Of a DNA stretch of 64,000 nucleotides, positions 16,803-25,528 are shown in pieces. The position numbers and the translations under genes are program-made. Position 1 is the stretch's first letter. Each line of letters opens with the position of its first letter. The notes under the pieces are model-generated. The model searched no databases and had not been told where the DNA came from. It worked only from the letters and a program-made list of their open reading frames with translations. Source of the DNA: Crocosphaera chwakensis CCY0110 (GTDB lineage: Bacteria; Cyanobacteriota; Cyanobacteriia; Cyanobacteriales; Microcystaceae); contig NZ_AAXW01000025.1 of assembly GCF_000169335.1 (NCBI RefSeq), positions 6,992-70,991 of the forward strand. Direction: 5' to 3'.

Positions 16803-17429
16803 GTGAATTTAGCTGAGGGAGTTCAAGTTATTTCGTTTGCCATCTTAGCAGCCTTAGTAATCATTGCTGCTTTGGGTGTGGTGTTATTGGAAAATATTGT
16901 TTATTCTGCCTTCTTATTAGGTGGTGTGTTTATCAGTATTTCAGGTATTTATATTTTATTAAATGCTGATTTTGTGGCCGCTGCACAGGTATTAATTTAT
17001 GTGGGTGCAGTGAATGTTTTAATCTTGTTTGCTATCATGTTGGTCAATAAAAAACAAGATTATTCAAACTTACCCGGACGATGGCTCAAAAGATCGGCAA
17101 CTGCTTTAGTGTGTGGGGGACTATTCGCTTTATTAGCGACTATGGTTTTGATTACCCCTTGGTCTTTAGAAACTAATGCACCTGGATTAATTGAAAATAC
17201 AGTTGTCGAAATTGGTAAACATTTCTTTAGTGATTTTCTCTTACCGTTTGAATTGGCTTCTGTTCTCTTATTAATGGCAATGGTAGGAGCAATTGTTTTA
17301 GCTCGTCGTGACTTTATTCCTGATACATTACCTACAGAAGACGGGGTAGTCACTTCGTTGCAGTTACCTGAACGTTTAAGTGAATTAGAATCAAGGCAAT
17401 TGTCTTCTTCTAAATCACCAAATTCCTAG
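16803..17429 (+). CDS. ndhG: NAD(P)H-quinone oxidoreductase subunit 6 (NdhG)
   Basis: 208 residues with about five transmembrane helices, homologous to NuoJ/ND6. GTG start with AAAAGGAG about 13 nt upstream. ADFVAAAQVLIYVGAVNVLI is the conserved ND6 helix that couples quinone reduction to proton movement; FELASVLLLMAMVGAIVLAR is the last helix. The hydrophilic C-terminal tail (about 170-208) is weakly conserved in the family. Third gene of the operon. Confidence 0.96.
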   Translation: MNLAEGVQVISFAILAALVIIAALGVVLLENIVYSAFLLGGVFISISGIYILLNADFVAAAQVLIYVGAVNVLILFAIMLVNKKQDYSNLPGRWLKRSATALVCGGLFALLATMVLITPWSLETNAPGLIENTVVEIGKHFFSDFLLPFELASVLLLMAMVGAIVLARRDFIPDTLPTEDGVVTSLQLPERLSELESRQLSSSKSPNS

Positions 17430-17473
17430 AAAGTGAAAATTTACTGTTAGTTTTTGTCTAAGATTGAGGTGTT

Positions 17474-17785
17474 ATGGAAATACAATTAGAGTTCTGTTTA
17501 TTACTAGCTGCAGCCCTTTTCTGTATTGGAATTTATGGTTTAGTCATTAGTCGTAATGCGGTACGAGTTTTAATGTCTATTGAATTGCTGTTAAATGCGG
17601 TTAATCTTAACTTAATGGGATTTTCTAATTTTCTTGATCCTGTTGGTATTAAAGGTCAAATTTTTACCGTGTTTGTTATTACTGTGGCAGCAGCAGAGGC
17701 AGCAGTAGGTTTAGCTATTGTTTTGACTATTTATCGTAACCGTGAAACAACAGATATGGAACAATTTAATCTGTTGAAATGGTAA
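17474..17785 (+). CDS. ndhE: NAD(P)H-quinone oxidoreductase subunit 4L (NdhE)
   Basis: 103 residues with three transmembrane helices, homologous to NuoK/ND4L. MSIELLLNAVNLNLMGFSNF holds the membrane-buried Glu and Asn of the proton path, and VAAAEAAVGLAIVLTIYRN holds the second conserved Glu. Last gene of ndhAIGE, followed 24 nt later by a strong terminator. Confidence 0.97.
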   Translation: MEIQLEFCLLLAAALFCIGIYGLVISRNAVRVLMSIELLLNAVNLNLMGFSNFLDPVGIKGQIFTVFVITVAAAEAAVGLAIVLTIYRNRETTDMEQFNLLKW

Positions 17786-17809
17786 ATAAATAAGCATACT
17801 TTTCTATTT

Positions 17810-17845
17810 CATCCGATAAAATATATTTTGTCGGGTGATTTTTTT
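17810..17845 (+). terminator. Rho-independent terminator of ndhAIGE
   Basis: A 12-bp stem (17810-17821 with 17826-17837, including two G-U pairs, TATA loop) is followed by a T-rich run to 17845. Confidence 0.9.
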
Positions 17846-18055
17846 GATTCGGGTTTTAAGTTGCTCTTTTAACCAGTTATTATAATTTTAATTTTTCCCG
17901 AGAACATAAAGGATTATTAGCTAAGAAATTATAGAATGAAAACATTCCTAGAAGATTAAGATTTATTTTATAGATTTCTATTTTATAGTGAAGTTAGAAT
18001 AAAACTATTCCTGGTTACTGCTTACATTTTAGCATTATGATACTAAAAAAATTCT

Positions 18056-18232
18056 ATGAAACACAGTATTCAAAAGTTCAATCCTGATAAGCTTTATGAA
18101 ATTGTGGTTAGTGCCTGTTTTTGTATTAAAGCAAAATCATCTGTAGAAGCACAAGAAAAGCTACAAGCCTTGTTAGGAGAAATAGACGCTGATCACTGGG
18201 AAGTTGAAAAAGTCAATGAGGTAGAAAATTAG
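18056..18232 (+). CDS. Small hypothetical protein, 58 aa
   Basis: Short ORF beginning MKHSIQKFNPDKLYEIVVSA and ending DHWEVEKVNEVEN. It is soluble, with an amphipathic C-terminal half (SSVEAQEKLQALLGEIDADH). The stop is 2 nt before the ATG of the next gene, and its codon use matches the neighbours, so the two are very likely co-translated. No family recognised. Confidence 0.6.
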   Translation: MKHSIQKFNPDKLYEIVVSACFCIKAKSSVEAQEKLQALLGEIDADHWEVEKVNEVEN

Positions 18233-18234
18233 TA

Positions 18235-18549
18235 ATGATTTCTCTAGTTGAAGCAGAACGAAAAGCTATTGAATTTATTGCAGAAGAATGGGAATTATCT
18301 GACCAAGACAAAGAGCTATTTACGGTGGAAAATTCTCGGAAAATTGATGATAGATGGTGGTATATCGTTGAGGTTACAGTGAATAATTTACCTGATAAAT
18401 GGGTGATGCAAGTGTATGACGATGGAGAATGTGATCCTTGTTATACGTTTGTTTCTCCTTTCTCAGAAACTGAAATATTGGCTGATTTAGATAAAATCCC
18501 TGAAAAACTCGCTTTAGTTCTTCAGCAAGAAAGGACAGGACATATCTAA
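18235..18549 (+). CDS. Hypothetical protein, 104 aa
   Basis: Acidic soluble protein of 104 residues. An N-terminal helix (LVEAERKAIEFIAEEWEL) is followed by a beta-rich centre (DRWWYIVEVTV, KWVMQVYDDGECDPCY) and a C-terminal helix. The layout recalls small immunity or YrhB-like folds, but no clear signature is present and I do not assign a function. The start abuts the stop of the 58-aa gene. No toxin is recognised beside it. Confidence 0.6.
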   Translation: MISLVEAERKAIEFIAEEWELSDQDKELFTVENSRKIDDRWWYIVEVTVNNLPDKWVMQVYDDGECDPCYTFVSPFSETEILADLDKIPEKLALVLQQERTGHI

Positions 18550-18707
18550 AACTTGTGTCTTACGATTACTTCTATTTTGAGATTTATGGACTTTTGCTCT
18601 TGCCCAGTATTTACACTGATACGGTTATCCTCCCTACAGACCATTAGGACACGAAGTTAAAATGTAGTTAAGTAAATTTACAAAAGTTAATATAAGAGGA
18701 AACACCG

Positions 18708-18794
18708 ATGATGAGTATGATGACAATAGTAATCTTTCTCTGGGGACTCGTGGCAATTGCTGAGAGGGTAACGAAAGAGTCTCCTTCTACCTAG
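18708..18794 (+). CDS. Tiny membrane-peptide ORF, 28 aa
   Basis: ATG at 18708 has a good Shine-Dalgarno (AGAGGA, 18695-18700). The product is Met-rich at the start, then hydrophobic (MTIVIFLWGLVAIAER) with a polar end (VTKESPST). One membrane-spanning segment is likely. I do not match it to any known small photosystem, cytochrome or Ndh subunit. Confidence 0.4.
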   Translation: MMSMMTIVIFLWGLVAIAERVTKESPST

Positions 18795-18880
18795 AATATA
18801 CTGAGTTAATTTCAGAATAGAAATAGTATATTAAAAATAGATAGAGCTAACTTCTCTATTTTTTATGGAGATAAACAGTT

Positions 18881-18964
18881 ATGATGTTACCCGGCTTATG
18901 TTCTGCTCGTAGTAAGACCCTATTTTGGACTGGCGTTACGTTGGCCATAGTGGCAATTTTGTAA
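18881..18964 (+). CDS. Tiny membrane-peptide ORF, 27 aa
   Basis: ATG at 18881, with GGAG 10 nt upstream (18867-18870). A basic N-terminal part (LPGLCSARSK) is followed by a C-terminal hydrophobic segment (TLFWTGVTLAIVAIL). A terminator follows about 40 nt downstream, as expected for the end of a short transcript. No family recognised. Confidence 0.38.
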   Translation: MMLPGLCSARSKTLFWTGVTLAIVAIL

Positions 18965-19004
18965 GGTTTTCCACAATAAAGTTATTAATATGTTGTCAAG
19001 AAAG

Positions 19005-19035
19005 TGGAATAGGAGTAAGTTTCCTATTCCATTTT
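19005..19035 (+). terminator. Terminator between the tiny ORFs and the amylase gene
   Basis: TGGAATAGGA (19005-19014) pairs perfectly with TCCTATTCCA (19022-19031), followed by TTTT. It lies between convergent units and could serve both strands. Confidence 0.8.
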
Positions 19036-19054
19036 AGGTAATTAATGTCTAGCC

Positions 19055-21088
19055 TTAAAAACCGCCAGTGACGGACACATTAGAATTCCCGACGAATACC
19101 TCGTTATTTCCTGATTTGGTTTTGGTATTACCTTGCCATTGGGTAATTTTCAATGAACTTTCCAAAGCTTTGACGCATTTCCATTCCAAGTTAGTTTTAG
19201 CTGGTAATGTTAAACTTCCTGTCCAGGTTGGATAGTCGGTGGGAGCAAGTTTTTGGGAAGCATCCTTAACAGACCAGTTGCCTAGTTCTTTAATATTACC
19301 AGCCACATAAACACTGGTACCCAGTTCTGTATGGCCATTTTGACAACTAAAGCTGACATCAACCTTCTTGACTGTAGTATCCGGACCCGTTTCAGTGTCT
19401 GGGTCTACAACTACATCTGTCTCTGTCATCAAACTACCCATATGAATAGCAGATGCGCTCATGGGACTAAGTTGGATGTTAGCAAACCCTGAACGATCAA
19501 CATCAATAACTGAACCATCACATTTTGTACTGCCTAAAGTGTAGTCTGTTCGTGCTACATCGCAGTATCTGCCTTCGGGGAGTCCCGTTTGAAAAGAACG
19601 ATTAAGATCGTATCCTTCTCGGTTGATGATGACAAAACCTTTAGCAGCTCCTGTGGGTGTCACCCTAGAAAAAGCGATTTGGTTGCGATCATTATGCCAA
19701 GTATTGCCAATATTCCAGGCATCTTGGACATAGTTGTTAAAGCCGACCATACCAGCGATAGAAGTCCAACGATGTTCGCAAACCCAGTCTTTAAAACAGG
19801 CTACATTTTTAGTGTTGCCACTGCCATCAGAAGGAGGTCCAACTCCATCGTTCACATCCTTACACCCTGATGGACTACAACGAACATCCCGTGGCCAATT
19901 ATAGCTAGACATTACTTTGGGAGTCCCATAAGGCCAAGCCAACATAAAAACATTAGCTAAATTATAAATACGACCATCATAAAAATGGGTGACAATACCG
20001 CCAATACTATTGTCATCTTCGCTAGTCCAATACCCACTACCATGACCCCTTTGGTTATCATGGTTATCGGTGAAAACCACAGAAAAGGCACTATCTAACA
20101 TTCCCCAACCGCCACTGGCCACAGGAAAATTATATTTAATAAAATCGGAGATGGTTCCGGAGTCGTCATTACGAAATTTTTGACCGACTGCTGTACCGTA
20201 ACGGAATTCAGTAACGTTAAGATTACTGCCTTTGACAGTATTATCATAGTCACTCGGTTTTGAATCTTGACCATAACCGAAGATCACTTCTTGGAAAATA
20301 AAGGGGCGACTACCAGGATAAAACCAACCCTCATCCGAACGTAAATCATTTAAGTTAGCTGCAATATAGGTAATATCTTCGGGGTTCATGTGTTTGGCCG
20401 CATCGATTCTAAAACCGGCCACACCCATATTAATCATACTATTGAGAAACTCGATAATCCTTGTCCTGACCCAATCTGATTCTGTTTTTAAGTCAGGAAG
20501 TCCGCCTCCTGCAACCCAGCAATCTCGAATTTCTCTGGCTGGAACATCTTCGTCCCAGTTAATACCACATTGATTATGAAAATCTAAATTACTGTATTTG
20601 TACGTTGTACTGTCTTTGTCGTAGAGGGTATAGTCAGAAGCCCCTTTATAGGAAGTTCCTGCTGAACCGATACCGTCTCCTGCAGCCATGTGGTTAATAA
20701 TGGCATCAACATAGATTTTGACACCATGTTTTTTCCAACAGGTGTCTACCATACTTTTGAATTGATCTAAATTACCACTACGACTTTTATCCAATTCATA
20801 GGTGACGGGTTGATACCGTTGCCACCAAGGATAGCCATCGCTGGCTTTAACAGCGTGTTCGTTCGGGGGTGAAACTTGAATGGCATTATAGCCTTTTTCC
20901 CCAAGATAAGCACATTCAGCTTCGATATCTGTCCATTTCCATTCAAACAAATGCACCATGACATTTTTAGCCGGAGGTTGGCTTTGTGCATATGCGGGGA
21001 ATGAAAATAGGAGTAATAAGCTGATGGTAATTATGGCGGTAAATCGCTTTAACCAGCGACAATCATACCACAGTGACTTGAACAGCAT
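19055..21088 (-). CDS. Secreted alpha-amylase (GH13, animal-type) with C-terminal CBM20
   Basis: 677 residues. Signal peptide (about 15-35, ending FPAYA-QS), then a GH13 barrel close to animal-type amylases: AIQVSPPNEH, nucleophile D229 in GFRIDAAKHM, acid/base E267 in FIFQEVIFG, and D344 in FTDNHDNQRGHG. R227 and N342 match chloride-ligand positions of that group. Residues about 575-677 are a CBM20 starch-binding domain (SVYVAGNIKELGNWSVKDAS). It should hydrolyse internal alpha-1,4 bonds of starch or glycogen outside the inner membrane. The start gives a long basic n-region; a later start cannot be excluded. Confidence 0.93.
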   Translation of the reverse strand: MLFKSLWYDCRWLKRFTAIITISLLLLFSFPAYAQSQPPAKNVMVHLFEWKWTDIEAECAYLGEKGYNAIQVSPPNEHAVKASDGYPWWQRYQPVTYELDKSRSGNLDQFKSMVDTCWKKHGVKIYVDAIINHMAAGDGIGSAGTSYKGASDYTLYDKDSTTYKYSNLDFHNQCGINWDEDVPAREIRDCWVAGGGLPDLKTESDWVRTRIIEFLNSMINMGVAGFRIDAAKHMNPEDITYIAANLNDLRSDEGWFYPGSRPFIFQEVIFGYGQDSKPSDYDNTVKGSNLNVTEFRYGTAVGQKFRNDDSGTISDFIKYNFPVASGGWGMLDSAFSVVFTDNHDNQRGHGSGYWTSEDDNSIGGIVTHFYDGRIYNLANVFMLAWPYGTPKVMSSYNWPRDVRCSPSGCKDVNDGVGPPSDGSGNTKNVACFKDWVCEHRWTSIAGMVGFNNYVQDAWNIGNTWHNDRNQIAFSRVTPTGAAKGFVIINREGYDLNRSFQTGLPEGRYCDVARTDYTLGSTKCDGSVIDVDRSGFANIQLSPMSASAIHMGSLMTETDVVVDPDTETGPDTTVKKVDVSFSCQNGHTELGTSVYVAGNIKELGNWSVKDASQKLAPTDYPTWTGSLTLPAKTNLEWKCVKALESSLKITQWQGNTKTKSGNNEVFVGNSNVSVTGGF

Positions 21089-21359
21089 TATTTTTTTCTA
21101 TATTACCAATAATTTGACTTATTTCTTAGCTTTGCTTCAGCTAAGGTTTAGCTGCTAGTTTAGCTTTATTTATTACCAATTTTTGGATTTGGGGATAAAC
21201 TTAATTTTTTTTTCATTTCTTTAACTTTTTGTGTGTTGAGGAGCTTATTTTATTTTTTTACGTCTTCTATGCTATCCTTATGTTTATTTATTTATGGATT
21301 AGAGATTATCTCTTACTCATCGTTAGTTTGGTATTGCAGGGTGGAGGATTAAGTTTAAG

Positions 21360-23198
21360 ATGAACATTTTGGGCATTTCGGCCTATTATCATGATAGTGC
21401 GTCCGCTTTAGTTCAATCAGGAAAAATTACGGCCGCAGCGCAAGAAGAGAGATTTACACGCAAGAAACATGATGCTAGGTTTCCTAAAAATTCCATTTGT
21501 TATGCCCTCACAGAAGCTAATCTTTCTTTACAGAACTTAGATTATATTGTTTTTTATGAAAAGCCTTTAATTACCTTTGAAAGACTTTTAGAAACTTATA
21601 TTACTTATGCACCCAAAGGGTTTCGTTCTTTTGTCACAGCAATGACAGCATGGTTACAAGAAAAGTTGTATTTAAAAACAATTTTAAAGAAAGAATTAGC
21701 AAAATTAGCTAACTGTAAAACCTCTCAACTTCCTCCTTTATTATTTACAGAACATCATCAATCTCATGCTGCGTCTGCTTTCTTTGCTAGTCCCTTTGAA
21801 ACAGCAGCTATCTTATGTTTAGATGCAGTGGGAGAATGGGCAACTACCTCCTTATGGTTAGGGGAGGGTAATCAAATGATTCCTCAGTGGGAAATCGACT
21901 TTCCTCATTCTTTGGGTTTATTATATTCTGCATTTACCTACTATACAGGATTTAAAGTCAATTCTGGTGAGTACAAATTGATGGGTTTAGCCCCTTATGG
22001 AGAACCTAAATATACTAATTTAATTCTAGAAAATTTAATTGATATTAAAGAAGATGGAACCTTTCGCCTTAATATGAATTACTTCAATTATGCGACAGGT
22101 TTAACTATGACTAATCATAAATTTGCTCAGTTGTTTGGTCAACCTCCTCGAAAACCTGAAGGCGAAATTACACAACGGGAGATGAATATTGCTGCTTCTA
22201 TTCAAAAAGTAACTGAAGAAATCGTCTTAAAGTTAGCGAATACAGCTTACCAAGAATTAGGAACTGATCATTTATGTTTAGCCGGAGGAGTTGCTTTAAA
22301 TTGTGTTTCTAACGGACGACTTTTAAGAGAAGGTAAATTTAAAAATATTTGGATTCAACCAGCAGCAGGGGACGCTGGTGGAGCTATTGGGGCAGCTTTA
22401 GCTATCTGGCATCAATATTTAGACAAGCCTCGTTACGCCAACAATTGTGACGCTATGCAAGGGGCTTATTTAGGACCTCAATTTACTGATGAAGAAGCAC
22501 AGCAGTATCTAGATGATGTTAAAGCTAATTATATTTATTTAGAAGATAATGATCTGTTTCACAAAGTAGCAGAAATTTTAGCACAAGGTAATGTAGTAGG
22601 ATGGTTTCAAGGACGGATGGAATTTGGACCAAGAGCATTAGGAAATCGCTCAATTATTGGTGATCCTCGTAATGAGAAAATGCAATCAATAATGAACTTA
22701 AAAATTAAATATAGAGAGTCATTTCGCCCCTTTGCTCCTTCCGTTTTAGCAGAGAAAGTTGACCAATATTTTGAGTTGGATAAACCCAGTCCCTATATGT
22801 TAATAGTTGCTGAAGTAAAAAAAGATTTACATATCGCCATGACAACAGAACAAAAACAATTATTTGGCATCGATAAATTGAAAATACCTCGCTCAAAGAT
22901 TCCTGCTATCACCCATGTTGACTATTCAGCAAGGGTGCAAACAGTCCACCCTGAAACGAACCCCCGTTACTATCAATTAATTAAACAATTTGAAGCCTTG
23001 ACAGGCTGTGGTGTTTTAGTTAACACTTCCTTTAATGTTAGGGGAGAACCCATTGTTTGTACGCCGGAAGATGCCTATCGTTGTTTTATGCGGACAGAGA
23101 TGGATTATTTAGTGATTAATAATTATTTATTAGCTAAGTCTAAACAACGCCAATGGCGAAAAGATGAATCTTGGAAAAACGAATTTGAATTAGATTAA
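21360..23198 (+). CDS. Carbamoyltransferase (NodU/CmcH/SxtI family)
   Basis: 612 residues. The N-terminal half is a Kae1-like ATP/carbamoyl-adenylate domain: ILGISAYYHDSASALV, HHQSHAASAFFASPF (metal-binding His) and LCLDAVGEWATTSLW. The C-terminal half is the transferase domain (GWFQGRMEFGPRALGNRSII, VNTSFNVRGEPIVCTPEDAY). The family carbamoylates hydroxyl groups of sugars or natural products from carbamoyl phosphate and ATP. The next two small membrane genes are packed against it, matching the order sxtI-sxtJ-sxtK. The substrate is unknown here. Confidence 0.93.
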   Translation: MNILGISAYYHDSASALVQSGKITAAAQEERFTRKKHDARFPKNSICYALTEANLSLQNLDYIVFYEKPLITFERLLETYITYAPKGFRSFVTAMTAWLQEKLYLKTILKKELAKLANCKTSQLPPLLFTEHHQSHAASAFFASPFETAAILCLDAVGEWATTSLWLGEGNQMIPQWEIDFPHSLGLLYSAFTYYTGFKVNSGEYKLMGLAPYGEPKYTNLILENLIDIKEDGTFRLNMNYFNYATGLTMTNHKFAQLFGQPPRKPEGEITQREMNIAASIQKVTEEIVLKLANTAYQELGTDHLCLAGGVALNCVSNGRLLREGKFKNIWIQPAAGDAGGAIGAALAIWHQYLDKPRYANNCDAMQGAYLGPQFTDEEAQQYLDDVKANYIYLEDNDLFHKVAEILAQGNVVGWFQGRMEFGPRALGNRSIIGDPRNEKMQSIMNLKIKYRESFRPFAPSVLAEKVDQYFELDKPSPYMLIVAEVKKDLHIAMTTEQKQLFGIDKLKIPRSKIPAITHVDYSARVQTVHPETNPRYYQLIKQFEALTGCGVLVNTSFNVRGEPIVCTPEDAYRCFMRTEMDYLVINNYLLAKSKQRQWRKDESWKNEFELD

Positions 23199-23218
23199 TT
23201 AATAAAAGAGGTTAAAAT

Positions 23219-23626
23219 ATGTTTCATGAAATACCGAAGTTAGATAAAAGGGGTTTACGAGAATTTGGTTTAATAACAGGGATATTTATTGGCTTGTTAT
23301 TTGGCTTAATTTTACCATTATTATGGGGTCATGCTTTACCATTAATTCCTTGGATTATTGCAGTTATTTTAGGTAGTTTAGGGCTACTAATTCCCCAATC
23401 TCTTGCCCCTATTTATCAAGGATGGATGAGAGTTGCACAGGTACTTGCATGGGTCAATAGTCGTCTTATTTTAGGGATTATTTTCTTTATTATTGTGACA
23501 CCAATGGGCTTATTTATGAAGATCATTAAGCGAGATCCTTTGAAAAGAAAATTTGAGATAAGGTTAGAAACTTATCGAGCTTCTAGTCAAATTAAAAACA
23601 AAATTAGTATGGAGAAACCTTATTAA
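23219..23626 (+). CDS. SxtJ-family membrane protein
   Basis: 135 residues with about four hydrophobic helices. It has the SxtJ pattern: REFGLITGIFIGLLFGLILP, then LIPQSLAPIYQGWMRVAQVL, then GIIFFIIVTPMGLFMKIIKR and a basic C-terminal tail. It starts 20 nt after the carbamoyltransferase stop, and its own stop overlaps the next start by one base. The molecular role is unknown. The family regularly accompanies NodU/CmcH-type carbamoyltransferases. Confidence 0.85.
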   Translation: MFHEIPKLDKRGLREFGLITGIFIGLLFGLILPLLWGHALPLIPWIIAVILGSLGLLIPQSLAPIYQGWMRVAQVLAWVNSRLILGIIFFIIVTPMGLFMKIIKRDPLKRKFEIRLETYRASSQIKNKISMEKPY

Positions 23627-23787
23627 TGGAAGGATTTATAGAACTATTAAAAGATTTATGGGGCTTTTTAAGCGAACGGAAAAAGTATTGGTTAGCTCCA
23701 TTAATTATTACTTTAGTGTTATTAGGTGCCTTAATTATTTTTACCCAAGGATCTGCGATCGCTCCTTTTATTTATACTTTGTTTTAG
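23626..23787 (+). CDS. DUF5989 (SxtK-like) small membrane protein, 53 aa
   Basis: A 53-residue protein: an amphipathic start (FIELLKDLWGFLSERKKYW), one transmembrane helix (LIITLVLLGALIIF) and the conserved end QGSAIAPFIYTLF. This matches the DUF5989 pattern of genes found beside sxtJ. The ATG shares a base with the preceding stop (TAATG), so translation is probably coupled. Function unknown. Confidence 0.82.
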   Translation: MEGFIELLKDLWGFLSERKKYWLAPLIITLVLLGALIIFTQGSAIAPFIYTLF

Positions 23788-24010
23788 AAATTATTAAATG
23801 AAAAGAGCAATGAATACGCTGGATAGTATCTACTGCTTTGATTGCTAATCTAAAATAGATAATGAAAACAGACACTATAATGATAAACAGCAACAAAGTT
23901 ATGGGTTTAAAGACTTCAATAATATGAGAGAAAAACTGTTAGCTTGCTTATTTTAATAAGCCGTACTTATCACCACAGGTACGGGAGAGCCGTATTAGTT
24001 TAATTTTGAC

Positions 24011-24053
24011 AAAAAAAATCGTGAGAAAAAACGAAGTTTCCTCACGGTTTTTA
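24011..24053 (-). terminator. Terminator downstream of prk (usable on both strands)
   Basis: Stem 24014-24025 with 24041-24052 (core CGTGAG/CTCACG). On the minus strand the stem runs straight into a T-tract. It ends about 20 nt below the prk stop. Confidence 0.85.
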
Positions 24054-24072
24054 GATGAGTTAAATGGGATAA

Positions 24073-25071
24073 TTAAACTTGAGCAGGAACTGGCTGATCT
24101 GCAGTTAACTTTTCATAGGTTTCTCTCATTTTCAAACCTACTAACACCTGGAATAAACCAGTTCCATTGGTAGAACCAGGATAATCTTTGTGTTGTAGTA
24201 AAAGTTCGGTCATCTCACCATAATACTTGGTTCCCGTTTTACTGAGATGACTTTCGATGTAGATCATTTCTTCAAGGTTATCGAATTGACCATCCACTTC
24301 TAAGATAGACACTTCATTACCCATGAAGTTATCAGGACCGTAGTACATCTTGATACCAGGATAAGCACAAGTTAACTTACGTCCACAAGGCCGCCAGTCA
24401 ATGGTTGATCCTTCATCGAATAAGTAAGCAGGTTCAAAGTTAGCAACACCTTCTTTTTGAACCAAACGAACTCTTAATAACTTACTTTCGTGGTCTTCAA
24501 TTAACTGAGTAGGTAACACTTGAATAACTACATCAGCGTGTTCTTTTTGGGGTTCGATATAAGCCGTAAAATCAGGCTTTCTAGCATTAATAGAGGCTAA
24601 GACATCATCATAAGAGTGTCCTCTTTCTGCCATATCTCGTTGAATTTTCCAGTTGATTTTAACTTCGTCACTAATATCGAGATAAACCCCAAAATCAACC
24701 AATTCACGAACTCTTTCGTCAAATAAAGGATGTAATCCTTCAATGACGACTACCTTATTCGGTTCTATCCGTTCTGGGGGATCAAGTTCTCCCGTTTCGT
24801 GATTATAAATAGGTTTATCAATGGCCTGACCTGATTTTAAGGCTTTAATTTGCTCATACATCAGATCAAAATTATTCGCTTTAGGATTCAAAGCAGTCAC
24901 ACCGGCTGCCTTTCTTCCCTTGCGATCTAAACTGTGATAGTCATCCAAACAGATGACAGTCATAAACTCTTCACCAAATAAATCGGTTAAACGACGTAAA
25001 AAAGTAGATTTACCGCAACCGGAATCTCCGGCAACTGCAATAAGAACCACGCGGTCTAAATTTGTGGTCAT
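24073..25071 (-). CDS. prk: Phosphoribulokinase
   Basis: 332 residues. The P-loop GDSGCGKSTF starts near residue 15, and the Cys pair C19 and C41 (VICLDDYHSLDR) is the redox-sensitive pair of photosynthetic PRK. VVVIEGLHPLFDERVREL and GHSYDDVLASINARKPDF are family signatures. It phosphorylates ribulose-5-phosphate to ribulose-1,5-bisphosphate in the Calvin cycle and is inhibited in the dark through the GAPDH-CP12 complex. Single gene, divergent from petH. Its leader contains a CTCCC/GGGAG hairpin (near 25134-25148). Confidence 0.97.
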   Translation of the reverse strand: MTTNLDRVVLIAVAGDSGCGKSTFLRRLTDLFGEEFMTVICLDDYHSLDRKGRKAAGVTALNPKANNFDLMYEQIKALKSGQAIDKPIYNHETGELDPPERIEPNKVVVIEGLHPLFDERVRELVDFGVYLDISDEVKINWKIQRDMAERGHSYDDVLASINARKPDFTAYIEPQKEHADVVIQVLPTQLIEDHESKLLRVRLVQKEGVANFEPAYLFDEGSTIDWRPCGRKLTCAYPGIKMYYGPDNFMGNEVSILEVDGQFDNLEEMIYIESHLSKTGTKYYGEMTELLLQHKDYPGSTNGTGLFQVLVGLKMRETYEKLTADQPVPAQV

Positions 25072-25528
25072 AGCTTCCCTCTAAGTGCAAAACAGAATTG
25101 TTAACCCGGTTTCATTACCTTGTCATTAAAGTCTCCCATAAAGGGAGCATAATTGGTCAATTGTTGGATAAAATTTTTTGCAGAGTAATAACTCTGTTTT
25201 TTACCCTAAAGTTGACGAGATCCTAACAAGATCCAGATACGTATTAAATACTGACAATGGATTTTACCAGACCGACATCACTCTTCACAAGAGACAAGGC
25301 ATTTGTCATCAATAAATATTTCCAAAATCGTTCTTGGAAAAAAATATAAAACTGATGCAAGTTTAACAGATTTTTATAAATAATCTCGTTATGCTCTATG
25401 AACGCGCTGATCTAATTTAAGGTTTCCCCTCTTGATTAAGCAATTCATAACTCTGTATTTAAGATTACCACCCGATGGTAGGCTAAATAGAGCAGTTATG
25501 ATATGTAACATAATTTCAGGAGAGATAG
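25072..25528. promoter_or_regulatory. Divergent prk/petH control region
   Basis: 457 bp without a gene. It must hold both promoters. Visible structures are a CTCCC-GGGAG hairpin close to prk and a terminator-like hairpin at 25181-25202. GTATTAAATAC at 25241-25251 resembles an NtcA site, but the spacer is 5, not 8. No NtcA or -35/-10 site is assigned. Confidence 0.6.
25181..25202 (+). terminator. Small hairpin with U-tract in the prk-petH gap
   Basis: CAGAGT-AATA-ACTCTG (25181-25196) is followed by six T. The stem is only 6 bp. It lies 330 nt upstream of petH, so it could attenuate a long petH transcript or end an upstream short RNA. Confidence 0.45.

Noticed and set aside
21360..23787. A saxitoxin biosynthesis cluster
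   Set aside because: Only the carbamoyltransferase and its two small companions are present; no polyketide-like SxtA, amidinotransferase or oxygenases are nearby.
25241..25251. NtcA site upstream of petH (GTATTAAATAC)
   Set aside because: The spacer between GTA and TAC is 5 nt; NtcA needs 8.
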